From an uncultured Sphingomonas sp. (GTDB taxonomy: Bacteria > Pseudomonadota > Alphaproteobacteria > Sphingomonadales > Sphingomonadaceae): a stretch of DNA of 64,000 nt. Below, in pieces: positions 28,406-37,836 of this stretch (positions are counted from its first letter, which is position 1; the number at the start of each line of letters is the position of its first letter). The translations under genes were made by a program, and so were the position numbers. The notes below the pieces were generated by a model. The model had not been told where the DNA came from, did no database searches, and was given only the letters and a program-made list of their open reading frames with translations. Where the stretch lies: the NCBI RefSeq assembly GCF_913776855.1, contig NZ_CAJYQD010000047.1, forward strand, positions 1 to 64,000. Direction: 5' to 3'.

Positions 28406-31336
28406 TCACCGCGTCTGCATCCGGATGCCCACCCGGAACGACCGCCCCAGTAGGTCCGAATAGGTGCTGTTCGCCGCCAGCCCCGTCTCCGGCAGCAGGA
28501 TCGGCTCGCGATTGAACAGGTTGGTGACGTTCAGGAACAGTTCGGCCTTGGCCCCGGCCCCCATATCGACCTTGCCGGTCAGGTTGAGGTCGAAATAGGT
28601 CGCGCCGTCGATCCTGTTGCTGTCGATCGTCGGGAATTGCGACACGATCCCCGATGGCCGCCCGACCGGGCAATTGGTCGAACACACGATATAGTTGTTT
28701 GAATAGGTACCCCCGGAAACCCCGCGCGCCGTACCGGTGATGGCGAAGCTGTCGGTGTCGTAGGTCGCGTTGAAGCGATAGATCCAGCTCGGCAGGCTGG
28801 CCCCGCCCAGCTGCCCGACGATATCGACCGGCACGACGTTCGGCACGCCGGTATCGGTGATGTTATCGATATAACGTGTCGCCAGCGCCTTCAGCGTGAC
28901 ATTGCCCGGCGCGCTGTCGACCACATCGGCCAGCGGCAGACGATAGGTCGCGTCGAAATCGACCCCGCGCACCGTCTGCCGCGCGAAGTTGAACGGGCTG
29001 GCGCGGAAGAAGAACTCGCGATCGCCCAGCGGGTCGGCGCCGTACGCCGCGCAGAACTCCGTCCGTCCCTCGAAACAGCGATTGATGATGTCCTGCGCAA
29101 AGAACTGCCCGATCGCATCCTGCAGCTTGATGAGGAATCCGTCGGCCGAAAACGAGAAGCCGGGGATGAAGCGCGGTTGCAACACCACGCCGACGCTGGT
29201 CGAATCGGCGATCTCGGGCTTCAGGTTCAGGTTGCCCGTGGTCGTCTCGCGGAAGGTGACGCCGGTCCGCCCGGTGAACGGATCGGTCAGCGTGTTGGTG
29301 CGCGACGTGCCCGCCTGGAACAGCTCGCTCAGATTGGGTGCGCGGATGTCACGCGACCGGGTGACGCGGAACCGGATGTCGTCGACCGGCGCCCAGGTCG
29401 TCCCGACCTTCCACGTCGTCACATAGCCCGAGGTCGAATAATCGGTCGCACGCACCGCGCCGTTGAACTCGACGCCGGCCCCCAGCGGCACGACGGTTTC
29501 GAGATATGCTTCCTTGACGTTGTAGCTGCCCCTGGTCGGCAGGAAGTTGCCGACCGACCAGCCGGTCTGGAACTCGGGCGGGACATAGCCCGACACCTCT
29601 TCCTTGCGATATTCGCCGCCCACCGCGACGCTGACATCGCCGGCCCAGGTGGCGAACGGCACGACCGACAGGTTGATGCCCGCCACCGTCTGCTTCAGCG
29701 TCTGGTCGCGATACGGGTCGCCCAGCGCGTAATCGATCGCGCCCTGGCTGGTGACGCCGACGCCCAGCCGGTTCATCGGCACGCAGCCGTTGGTCGGCGC
29801 GGTGAGCGTCGACCGGCACACGATCGTGCCTGCCGCGACGCCCAGCGCGTTGCCGGCCGGCGCGAACACCGCGTCGGTCGCATTCGCCATGCGCGCGACG
29901 TTCATGATGTCGCGCAGCTGCTCGCGCGCATTCGTCTCGCCATATTGGCCATAGGCGCTCCACACCGCCTTGTTGCCGAACAGCTGGAAATCGCCCTCCG
30001 CACCGATGGCATAGCGCTGCACGTCGCGGCTGCTGTTGTTCTTGCGATAGGGCAGGTCGACGGCGGTGGTGCCGATCGTGACCGACGTGATCCCGGCCAG
30101 CCGCGCCGCGCCCAGCGTGTTGATCAGATACGCATTGTCGCTGCGCAGCGTCGTCGTGGTCGACAGCTGCGGTCCGGCATTGAACAGCGTCTTCTGCCAG
30201 TTGTACGACGCTTCGCCGAACACCGTGATCCAGTCGGCCAGCTGATAGCTGACGCGCCCGAACACGCCGTGCCGGTCGTCATCGGCGTCTAGGCCGATAT
30301 TGCGCCCCTGGTCGTTCAGCTGCCAGTCGCCGCCCTGCGTCCGGGTCGGCGCGGTGCTGCCGCCAAGGGCCGGCGAATTGAAGCTGCCGTAGTTGAACTG
30401 GTTGATCGACCCGCCGGCCCCGAAATAGATGCCACGCAGCCGGTTGGCGGTGCCGCCGGTCGAATTCAGGATGATCCCGCCCGGCGTCGCATTGGCGACC
30501 CCGATCTGGTTCAGCGTCAGGAACTGCGGCAGGCCGTTGGTATTGGTATAGGCCGGGTTGGTGACCACCACCCGCCCACGCGCGTTCCATTCGCGATCGA
30601 CCTGGAAGATGCCGTCGCGATGCGCGACCTCCCCGCTCAGCAGCACATGGCCGCGCCCGTCGGCAAAGCTGGTCCCGCCCGCCACGCTGAACGAATAATT
30701 GAACCCGTCGCCATATTCGGTGATGCCGCTGTCGGCGGAGACCTTCAGCCCCTCATAGGTCTTGTCGAGCGCGAAGTTGACCACGCCCGCGACCGCATCC
30801 GACCCATATGCCGCCGACGCGCCGCCGGTCACGATCTCGACGCTCTTCACCAATGCCTGCGGAAAGGTGTTGATGTCGACCAGCCCGGTGACGCTCGACC
30901 CGACCGAGCGCCGCCCGTCGAGCAGCACCAGCGTGCGGATTTCGCCCAGCGCGCGCAGGTTCAGCGCGTTGATGCCGGCCAGCCCCGAACTGATCGCGAG
31001 GCGCGAATTGGCCGGGCGCAGGCTGCCCGCCACCGCCGGGATCTGGTTCACGAAATCGGCCAGGTTGTTGGTCGGCGAGCTGTTCTGGATCTCGGCCGTC
31101 GTCAGCACGGTCAGCGGCGTCGGCGACTGGAACCCGTCGCGCACCACGCGCGATCCGGTGACGAGGATTTCGCCCTCCGCCTGCGTCGCGGGATCGGCGG
31201 CCTGTTCGGTCGGGGCGGGCACGGCCTCCTGCGCGAACGCCGGGGTCGCGATGCACGTCGCGATGCACAGGGCGGCAAGGCTGGTCGCGCGGGCCAGTGC
31301 CGGGATGGTCCGCCGGAAGGGCATGGTCGTCGTCAT
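28406..31336 (-). CDS. TonB-dependent outer-membrane receptor
   Basis: A 976-residue receptor. The signal peptide ends near ATPAFAQ; the TonB-box region is GEILVTGSRVV; the plug domain follows with LVLLDGRRSVGSSVTG, VEIVTGGASAAYGSDAVAGVVNF; the barrel fills the rest with aromatic-rich strands. It imports a ligand larger than porins pass, at the cost of proton-motive force. The last residues are SFRVGIRMQTR, so the usual terminal aromatic is absent. AGGGGAG precedes the ATG at 31336. It is divergent from the exported acylase/deacylase pair, so peptide or acyl-amino-acid ligands are plausible; that is inference. Confidence 0.92.
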   Translation of the reverse strand: MTTTMPFRRTIPALARATSLAALCIATCIATPAFAQEAVPAPTEQAADPATQAEGEILVTGSRVVRDGFQSPTPLTVLTTAEIQNSSPTNNLADFVNQIPAVAGSLRPANSRLAISSGLAGINALNLRALGEIRTLVLLDGRRSVGSSVTGLVDINTFPQALVKSVEIVTGGASAAYGSDAVAGVVNFALDKTYEGLKVSADSGITEYGDGFNYSFSVAGGTSFADGRGHVLLSGEVAHRDGIFQVDREWNARGRVVVTNPAYTNTNGLPQFLTLNQIGVANATPGGIILNSTGGTANRLRGIYFGAGGSINQFNYGSFNSPALGGSTAPTRTQGGDWQLNDQGRNIGLDADDDRHGVFGRVSYQLADWITVFGEASYNWQKTLFNAGPQLSTTTTLRSDNAYLINTLGAARLAGITSVTIGTTAVDLPYRKNNSSRDVQRYAIGAEGDFQLFGNKAVWSAYGQYGETNAREQLRDIMNVARMANATDAVFAPAGNALGVAAGTIVCRSTLTAPTNGCVPMNRLGVGVTSQGAIDYALGDPYRDQTLKQTVAGINLSVVPFATWAGDVSVAVGGEYRKEEVSGYVPPEFQTGWSVGNFLPTRGSYNVKEAYLETVVPLGAGVEFNGAVRATDYSTSGYVTTWKVGTTWAPVDDIRFRVTRSRDIRAPNLSELFQAGTSRTNTLTDPFTGRTGVTFRETTTGNLNLKPEIADSTSVGVVLQPRFIPGFSFSADGFLIKLQDAIGQFFAQDIINRCFEGRTEFCAAYGADPLGDREFFFRASPFNFARQTVRGVDFDATYRLPLADVVDSAPGNVTLKALATRYIDNITDTGVPNVVPVDIVGQLGGASLPSWIYRFNATYDTDSFAITGTARGVSGGTYSNNYIVCSTNCPVGRPSGIVSQFPTIDSNRIDGATYFDLNLTGKVDMGAGAKAELFLNVTNLFNREPILLPETGLAANSTYSDLLGRSFRVGIRMQTR

Positions 31337-31508
31337 GGAATGCTCCCCTTCGCCCGTAGGTCGGGCTGCATCTGTTACCGTGTTGGTTCCTGCGGCATCG
31401 CCGGATCGATCCAACGTCGTCCGTGTCGAAGGCGAAAGCTGCGCGGTGGGAGGGACCAGCGTCAAGCGATGCACGGCTTCTATCGCTTCACCAAACCATA
31501 GCCGCAGA

Positions 31509-31529
31509 TTATGGGCGGCCCTGCCATAA
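31509..31529. promoter_or_regulatory. Candidate operator palindrome between the TonB receptor and acylase genes
   Basis: TTATGGGCGG-C-CCTGCCATAA: 10-bp arms with two mismatches about a single central base, in the 286-bp divergent gap. It could bind a dimeric regulator such as the LysR or an XRE protein, but there is no second copy in the window to support it. Confidence 0.3.
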
Positions 31530-31622
31530 ACGCGCCCTATGGGCCGGGGCGCGGTTGTCATACCCTGCGCGCGCGCCACTGGCCTAGCCTTTGGCCGCCT
31601 GCAGCTTTGGGGACGCCAAGTG

Positions 31623-33944
31623 ATGATGAACCGCCGTGCCTTCCTTCAGGGGTCGGCCGCCATGGTCGCCCTCGCGCCCGTAGCCGCCCATGCCGCACCC
31701 GACACGCTCTCCGCCCCGATCGAGATCGTCGACGACATCTACGGCGTGCCCCATATCTGCGCCGCGACCATTCCCGACGCATTCTACGGACAGGGCTATG
31801 TCGTCGCGCGCGACCGGCTGTTCCAGATCGACCTGGGCCATCGACGCGAACTGGGTCGGCTGGCCGAGGCGTTCGGCGTGGACTTCGCGAAACACGATGC
31901 CGCCGCACGCCTGTTCCACTATCGCGGCGACCTGAACGCCGAACTGCGCAAAGTGCCGGCCGACGTGCTGGCCTGCACCCGCGCCTATATCGCCGGCATC
32001 AACGCCCGCATCGACGAAGTGCTGGCCGACCCGACCTTGCTGCCGCAGGAATATGCGATCCTCGGCGTGCAGCCGATCAAATGGGCGATCGAGGATTTCG
32101 TCCTCGCCCGCGGCGGCGCGATCGGCAACGCCGATGACGAAATCCGCCGGGCGCAACTGGCGGCGATCGGTCTGCTCGACCTCGACGCGATCGTCGCGCC
32201 GCTGCGCCCCAGCTGGCAGATGACCGTCCCCGACGGCCTCGACACCGCCGCCGTCTCCCCCGCCGACCTCGGCGTGCTGCGCCAGGGCGGGCTGCCCTTC
32301 GGCCCCGACACCCCGACCCGCGATCCAGCCGAAGGGCCGATGGAGCGCGCCAACGCCGGCAGCAATGCGTGGACCGTCGCCGGGAACCGTACCGCGACCG
32401 GCCGCCCGATCCTGGCGAACGATCCGCATCTCGGCATCGGTGGCTTCGGCCCGCGCCATGTCGCGCATCTGACCGCCCCCGGCCTCGACGTGATCGGCGG
32501 CGGCGCGCCCGGCCTGCCCGGCATCATGCAGGGCCATACCGACCGCTTCGCCTTTGGCCGCACCAATTTCCATATCGACCAGCAGGACCTGTTCATCCTC
32601 GACCTCGATCCGGCCGATCCCGAACGCTACCGCCACAATGGCGGCTGGAAACGCTTCACGAAGATCGACGTGGCGATCCCCGTCAAAGGCACCGCGCCCT
32701 ATGTCGCGACGCTGCGCTATTCGGTGCAGGGCCCGGTCGTGTCGCACGATCCGGCGAAACGCCGCGCCAGCGTGCTGGCGTCGATCGCGATGCAGCCGGG
32801 CGGCGGCGGCGCCTTCGCGATGGTCGCGATCAATCTTGCGCGCGACTGGGCGTCGCTGCGCAAGGCATTCCGCCTCCACCCTTCGCCGACCAATTTCCAC
32901 TACGCCGATACGGCGGGGAATACCGGGTGGCAGGTGATCGGCTTTGCCCCCATCCGCAAGCGCGGCGACGGGCTGTTGCCGGTGCCGGGCGACGGGCGCT
33001 ACGACTGGACCGGGATGCGTGATTTCGCGTCGCTGCCCAACGAATATAACCCGAAGAAAGGCTGGTTCGCCTCCGCCAACCAGAACAACCTGCCCGCCGA
33101 CTGGCCGCGCGACCGCATCCCCGCCTTCTCGTTCCGCGCGCCCTATCGCTACGAACGGATCGCCGACGTCCTCGCCGCCCAGCCGAAGCACAGCGTGGCC
33201 GACAGCGTGGCGTTGCAGTTCGACACGGTATCGACGCCCGCGCGCCAGTTGCTGGCCGTCCTGCCCGCCACCCCTTCGCCGGCGGGCGACATGCTGCGGC
33301 GCTGGGACGGGCGCCTCACCGCCGATAGCGGCCCCGCCGCGCTGTTCGAAATCCTGTGGCGCGACGTGTCGAAACGCGTGCTGGCGGATGTCGTCCCGGC
33401 GCGGGGCAAGGCGCTGATTACGGAGATCGATTCGTCGGTGTTGCTGACCATGCTTACCAATCCCCATGGCACGCTGCGCGAAACGGTCCTGGCGCCTGCG
33501 CTGGCGTCGGCATGGGCCACCGCCCAGTCGCTGCTCGGCCCCGATCCGGCCAAATGGCGCTGGGGCAGCCTGCATCAGGTCCGCATCGCCCACCCCCTGT
33601 CGCGCATCCCCGCCATCGCCGCCGCCTTCCCCCCGATTGAGGGCGGGGCATCGGGCGGCGACAGCTACACCGTCATGGCCCGCTGGCTGGGCGATGGCCC
33701 CGGCTGGCGTGTCGGCGGCGGGGCCAGCTATCTGCAGGTCATCGATGTCGGCGCATGGGACAATTCGGTGTTCCTGAACCTGCCCGGCCAGTCGAACGAT
33801 GCGCGCAGCCCGCATTATCGCGACCAGGTTGCGCCATGGATCGCCGGACGCCCCCTGCCGCTGCTGTTCAGCCGAAGCGCGGTGGACGGAAAGGCCGCGC
33901 GCCGTGCTACGCTCACGCCCAATTCGCAAAGGAATCGCCGATGA
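31623..33944 (+). CDS. Exported penicillin-acylase-family N-terminal-nucleophile hydrolase
   Basis: A 773-residue precursor. Twin-arginine signal (MMNRRAFLQGSAAMVALAP) implies folded export to the periplasm. The alpha part contains GVPHICAATIPDAFYGQGYVVARDRLFQID. Autocleavage should occur before S247 in GSNAWTVAGNR, whose N-terminal Ser is the family nucleophile. The beta part includes ANDPHLG and FAFGRTNFHID. The family hydrolyses amide bonds of acylated amines (penicillins, acyl-homoserine lactones, lipopeptides). It overlaps the downstream deacylase by 4 bp, so both probably trim acylated amino compounds in the same compartment. Exact substrate unknown. Confidence 0.88.
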   Translation: MMNRRAFLQGSAAMVALAPVAAHAAPDTLSAPIEIVDDIYGVPHICAATIPDAFYGQGYVVARDRLFQIDLGHRRELGRLAEAFGVDFAKHDAAARLFHYRGDLNAELRKVPADVLACTRAYIAGINARIDEVLADPTLLPQEYAILGVQPIKWAIEDFVLARGGAIGNADDEIRRAQLAAIGLLDLDAIVAPLRPSWQMTVPDGLDTAAVSPADLGVLRQGGLPFGPDTPTRDPAEGPMERANAGSNAWTVAGNRTATGRPILANDPHLGIGGFGPRHVAHLTAPGLDVIGGGAPGLPGIMQGHTDRFAFGRTNFHIDQQDLFILDLDPADPERYRHNGGWKRFTKIDVAIPVKGTAPYVATLRYSVQGPVVSHDPAKRRASVLASIAMQPGGGGAFAMVAINLARDWASLRKAFRLHPSPTNFHYADTAGNTGWQVIGFAPIRKRGDGLLPVPGDGRYDWTGMRDFASLPNEYNPKKGWFASANQNNLPADWPRDRIPAFSFRAPYRYERIADVLAAQPKHSVADSVALQFDTVSTPARQLLAVLPATPSPAGDMLRRWDGRLTADSGPAALFEILWRDVSKRVLADVVPARGKALITEIDSSVLLTMLTNPHGTLRETVLAPALASAWATAQSLLGPDPAKWRWGSLHQVRIAHPLSRIPAIAAAFPPIEGGASGGDSYTVMARWLGDGPGWRVGGGASYLQVIDVGAWDNSVFLNLPGQSNDARSPHYRDQVAPWIAGRPLPLLFSRSAVDGKAARRATLTPNSQRNRR

Positions 33945-35536
33945 CGCGCCTGCCCCTGATCGCCCTGCTCGCCGCGCTTGCGGGTCCGGCCGTCGCCGCA
34001 GCACCTCGGGTCGACATCGTGATCCGCGGCGGCACCGTCTATAGCGGGGCGAATGCAGAGCCGATCACCGGCGACATCGAAATCGCCGGCGATCGCATCG
34101 TCTATGTCGGCCCGACCCGCCGGACACCGGCGGCGCAGGTGATCGACGCGAAGGGCCAGATCGTCGCCCCCGGCTTCATCGACGCCCACACCCATCCCGA
34201 CAGCTATATCCGCTCGACCGATGCGAAGGAGCGGCTGAACCTCCCATGGCTGGCGCAGGGCGTGTCGACCATCGTCATCGGCGTCGACGGATATGGCACG
34301 CCCGATGTCGCGGAGGATGCGCGCAAGCTGATGGCCGGCGGCATCGGCACCAATGTCGCGCCGTTCGTCGGCTTCGGCGCGGTGCGCGGCCGGGTGCTGG
34401 GACAGGACGACCGCGCCCCCACCCCCGCCGAACTGGCCCGCGAAAAGGCGCTGGTGGCCAAGGCGATGTGCGAAGGCGCGTACGGCTTTTCCACCGGCCT
34501 GTTCTACGCGCCGCAGAGCTTCGCCAAGACCGACGAAGTGGTCGCCATCGCCCGCGAGGCCGCGATCCGCGGCGGGATGTACGACACGCACCAGCGCGAC
34601 GAATCCAACTATTCGATCGGCCTGATCAACTCGACGAAGGAAGTGATCGAGATCGGTCGCGAGGCGAAGATGCCGGTCCATATCGCCCATCTGAAGGCGC
34701 TGGGCGTCGATGTGCAGGGCAAGGCCCCCGAACTGATCGCCACGATCGAGGCTGCACGGAAAGCCGGACAGAACGTCACCGCCGACCAATATCCCTGGCT
34801 GGCGTCCGGCTCCAGCGTCGACGCCTCGCTCGTCCCCCGCTGGGCCAATGACGGCGGCTATCCCCGCCTGATCCAGCGGTTCGACGACCCGGCGACGCTG
34901 GCGAAGATCAGGCAAGAAATGGCCGAGAATCTCCGCCGCCGCGGCGGCAAGGATTGGCTGCTGCTGACCAGCGCCGGGATGCCGTGGACCGGCAAGACGC
35001 TGGGCCAGATGGCGGACCAGTGGAAGCTCGACCCGATCGACGCCGCGATCAAGATCCTGCGCGTCGCCGATGCGACGGGCAAGGAACCGGCCGGCGTCTC
35101 GGTCGCCAGCTTCAACATGATCGACGCCGATGCCGACCTCATCATGCGCCAGCCTTGGGTCGTGACCAGCTCGGACGGATCGAACGGCCACCCGCGCCAA
35201 TACGCGACCTTCCCGCGCAAATATCAGGTCTATGTCCGCGAGCGGAAGGTCATCACGCTGCGCGACTTCATCCACCGTTCGACCGGCGCGACGGCGGACA
35301 TGTACCGGGTGGACCATCGCGGTTACCTGAAGCCCGGCTATTATGCCGATGTCGTCGTGTTCGACCCGGTGAACTATGCCCCCCGCGCAACCTATGTGAA
35401 CCCCCGCATCCCCAGCGTCGGGGTCAAGGCGCTGTTCGTGAACGGCAAGCTGGCGCTGAAGGACGGCGCGACCACCGGCGCCGCCCCCGGCCGCGCGCTG
35501 TTGCGCCCGACGCCGAAACAGTGTCCGGCGACCTGA
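33941..35536 (+). CDS. Exported N-acyl-D-amino-acid deacylase (amidohydrolase)
   Basis: A 531-residue enzyme that should hydrolyse N-acyl-D-amino acids to the free D-amino acid and a fatty or acetyl acid. A signal peptide (LPLIALLAALAGPAVAA) is followed by the amidohydrolase fold: PGFIDAHTHPD with H83 and H85 as zinc ligands, the central helical region, and the C-terminal TSSDGSNGHPRQYATFPRK, characteristic of D-aminoacylases. It is coupled to the acylase by ATGA and has AAAGGA upstream. Location and order fit release of D-amino acids, perhaps D-glutamate, for the operon that follows. Confidence 0.9.
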   Translation: MTRLPLIALLAALAGPAVAAAPRVDIVIRGGTVYSGANAEPITGDIEIAGDRIVYVGPTRRTPAAQVIDAKGQIVAPGFIDAHTHPDSYIRSTDAKERLNLPWLAQGVSTIVIGVDGYGTPDVAEDARKLMAGGIGTNVAPFVGFGAVRGRVLGQDDRAPTPAELAREKALVAKAMCEGAYGFSTGLFYAPQSFAKTDEVVAIAREAAIRGGMYDTHQRDESNYSIGLINSTKEVIEIGREAKMPVHIAHLKALGVDVQGKAPELIATIEAARKAGQNVTADQYPWLASGSSVDASLVPRWANDGGYPRLIQRFDDPATLAKIRQEMAENLRRRGGKDWLLLTSAGMPWTGKTLGQMADQWKLDPIDAAIKILRVADATGKEPAGVSVASFNMIDADADLIMRQPWVVTSSDGSNGHPRQYATFPRKYQVYVRERKVITLRDFIHRSTGATADMYRVDHRGYLKPGYYADVVVFDPVNYAPRATYVNPRIPSVGVKALFVNGKLALKDGATTGAAPGRALLRPTPKQCPAT

Positions 35537-35586
35537 CCCGCCCGTCACTCCGGATCAAGTCGAGACCTTCGCGAAACACGCCTCTT

Positions 35587-35676
35587 GTACCCCGGCGAAG
35601 GCCGGGGCCCAGTTGGGGGACGTCGGCAAGGTACGGAAAAGCCTGTCCAACTGGACCCCGGCCTTCGCCGGGGTAC
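35587..35676. repeat. 90-bp inverted-repeat (REPIN-like) element, copy 2
   Basis: Same arms as copy 1, with TACCCCGGCGAAGGCCGGGG at the left and the inverse at the right and AGTTGG/CCAACT inside. It sits in the 318-bp gap between the deacylase and the DgcN-like gene; apart from it the gap holds only AT-richer sequence near 35740-35790 and no recognisable gene. Confidence 0.85.
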
Positions 35677-35854
35677 GGGATTTTCGAGTGATCGGACCAC
35701 TTCGCACAGGTCTCGATCTAGTCCGGCGTGAAGACCCCAACCGCAACCTCCGACCACCCCATAACCAACCGCTATACCTCCCCGCGACAGCATGATTGGG
35801 CACCCGCCCACCCCCCGCCCTATCCCGGTGTCCCGACAGCCAGCAGGGTGCGCG

Positions 35855-36892
35855 ATGATCCCCGGTCCCTTCCTCCTCTATCTCGGCCATTCCGACGACG
35901 CGGTCGGTATCAAGACCTCGCGCGGGGTCGCCACCTTCCGCCCCGACGAATGCGTCGGCGAATGGCGGCATGACGACTGCCCGCTGACCCTCGGCCTGCC
36001 ACGCATGGATGCCGCACAGGGCCGTGCCGCCGGGGCCAACACGCTGATCCTCGGCATCGCCAATGCCGGCGGCCGCATGGGCGACGCGCTCATCCACGAC
36101 GCGCTCGCCGCGATCGCGGTCGGCATGAACGTCGCCTCCGGCCTGCACCAGCGGCTGCGTGACGTGCCGCAGATCGTCAAGGCTGCGCAGGACGCCGGCG
36201 TCCAGCTGTTCGACGTGCGCGATCCGCCCGCCCACCTGCCGGTCGGCAATGGCAGGCGCCGCGCGGGCAACCGCCTGCTGACGGTCGGCACCGATTGTTC
36301 GGTCGGCAAGATGTATTCGACCCTTGCCCTTGAGCGCACAATGGTCGCGCGCGGGATGAAGGCCGACTTCCGCGCCACCGGACAGACCGGCATCCTGATC
36401 GCCGGATCGGGCGTCCCCGTCGACGCGGTGGTCGCCGACTTCATCTCCGGCGCGATCGAAACGATCACCCCGGCACGCACCGACGATGGCTGGGACCTGA
36501 TCGAGGGGCAGGGGTCGCTGTTCCACCCGTCCTTCGCCGGCGTGTCGACCGGCCTGCTCCACGGCGCGCAGCCCCGCGCGATCGTCATGTGCCACGACCC
36601 GGCACGCGACCATATGCGTGGCCTGCCGCACTATGCCGTGCCGGGCATCGCCGAATGCCTCGCCGCCAACCTGTCGGTCGCGCGCCTGACCAGCCCGGAC
36701 GTGCAGGCGGTCGGCATCGCACTCAACACGGTGAAGCTGCCCGAGGACGAGGCCCGCCGTCTGTGCGCCGAAACCGCCGAAGCGCACGGCCTGCCCTGCA
36801 CCGATCCCTATCGCTTCGGCGCGGACCCGATCATCGACTGGATGCAGACATGCTTCGACATCTCGACGTCGCCCATGACCGTTTCGGCCTGA
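35855..36892 (+). CDS. dgcN: DUF1611 protein, DgcN-like D-glutamate N-acetyltransferase
   Basis: A 345-residue P-loop protein of the DUF1611 family with phosphate loop G145-T-D-C-S-V-G-K152 and family stretches ILGIANAGG and GVSTGLLHGAQPRAIVMCHDPARDH. In marine Proteobacteria a DUF1611 protein (DgcN) acetylates D-glutamate using acetyl-CoA, and the neighbouring enolase-superfamily racemase (DgcA) turns N-acetyl-D-glutamate into the L form. The same order is seen here, followed by an amino-acid symporter and a LysR gene. It overlaps dgcA by 43 bp. Family certain; activity inferred from family and context. Confidence 0.85.
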   Translation: MIPGPFLLYLGHSDDAVGIKTSRGVATFRPDECVGEWRHDDCPLTLGLPRMDAAQGRAAGANTLILGIANAGGRMGDALIHDALAAIAVGMNVASGLHQRLRDVPQIVKAAQDAGVQLFDVRDPPAHLPVGNGRRRAGNRLLTVGTDCSVGKMYSTLALERTMVARGMKADFRATGQTGILIAGSGVPVDAVVADFISGAIETITPARTDDGWDLIEGQGSLFHPSFAGVSTGLLHGAQPRAIVMCHDPARDHMRGLPHYAVPGIAECLAANLSVARLTSPDVQAVGIALNTVKLPEDEARRLCAETAEAHGLPCTDPYRFGADPIIDWMQTCFDISTSPMTVSA

Positions 36893-37836
36893 GCAACCCT
36901 TTCCGCATTTCGCGGGGGGTCAAGACGGCGGCCGATGTCGTCACGGTCACGATCGCGCAAGGCGACGTGACCGGCCAGGGCGAGGCCGTCCCCTATGCCC
37001 GCTATGGCGAGGGGATCGACGACACGCTGGCCGCGATCCGTGCCGTCGCCCCCTCCATCGCCGATGGCGCCTGCCGCAAGGACCTCGCCGCCCTGCTTCC
37101 CGCCGGTGCGGCGCGCAACGCAACCGACTGCGCGCTGTGGGACCTGGAGGCGCGCCTCGCCGGGCGGAGCGTCGCCGCGCTCGCCGGCCTGGGCGAACCG
37201 GTCGCGGTGCCCTCCGCCATCACCATCGGCCTCGATACCCCCGATGCGATGGCCCGCGCGGCGGCAAAGGTCGCGACTGTGCCCTTGCTGAAGATCAAGG
37301 TCGACCGCACCGACCCTGCCGCGCAGATCGCCGCCGTCCGCGCCGCAGCGCGTGCCCCGCGCCTGATCGTCGATCCCAATGAAAGCTGGACGATCGACAC
37401 GCTCGAAACGCTGAAGCCTCACCTCCTCGACTGGCGCGTCGACCTGCTCGAACAGCCGCTGCCCGCGGGCGAGGACGGCGCGCTGGCGCAGTTCGACAGT
37501 CCGGTCCCGATCGCCGCCGACGAAGCGCTCCACACCGCTGCCGACCTCGATCGCCTTGCCGGCCGCTACGACGTGGTGAACATCAAGCTCGACAAGACCG
37601 GCGGGCTGACCGAAGCACTCGTGCTGGCCCGCAGGGCGCGTGAAAAGGGATTCGGGTTGATGGTCGGGTGCATGGTCTGTTCGTCGCTGGGCATCGCGCC
37701 TGCCATGCTGATCGCCGGACAGGCCGCCTTCGTCGACCTCGACGGGCCATTGTGGCTGTCCGAAGACCGCCCCGGCGGCGTCACCGACGATAACGGCATG
37801 TTGTCACCCCCCGCCCCCGGCTTCTGGGGCAATTGA
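36850..37836 (+). CDS. dgcA: Enolase-superfamily racemase, DgcA-like (N-acetyl-D-glutamate racemase or Ala-Glu epimerase)
   Basis: A 328-residue TIM-barrel racemase. Catalytic lysines K148-I-K150 and K246 (VNIKL) lie on opposite sides of the barrel; metal ligands are D175 (VDPNESW), E201 (LLEQPLP) and D224 (IAADEAL). This set is shared by L-Ala-D/L-Glu epimerases, which differ little in sequence from DgcA. The partner DUF1611 gene upstream favours N-acetyl-D-glutamate as the substrate. Start ATG at 36850 gives a deep overlap with dgcN; translational coupling is likely. The next gene starts at its stop (TGATG). Confidence 0.85.
   Translation: MLRHLDVAHDRFGLSNPFRISRGVKTAADVVTVTIAQGDVTGQGEAVPYARYGEGIDDTLAAIRAVAPSIADGACRKDLAALLPAGAARNATDCALWDLEARLAGRSVAALAGLGEPVAVPSAITIGLDTPDAMARAAAKVATVPLLKIKVDRTDPAAQIAAVRAAARAPRLIVDPNESWTIDTLETLKPHLLDWRVDLLEQPLPAGEDGALAQFDSPVPIAADEALHTAADLDRLAGRYDVVNIKLDKTGGLTEALVLARRAREKGFGLMVGCMVCSSLGIAPAMLIAGQAAFVDLDGPLWLSEDRPGGVTDDNGMLSPPAPGFWGN

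Noticed and set aside
31584..34004. 806-codon minus-strand frame opposite the penicillin acylase
   Set aside because: Rich in Gly/Arg/Ala and antisense to a gene with a clear nucleophile motif.
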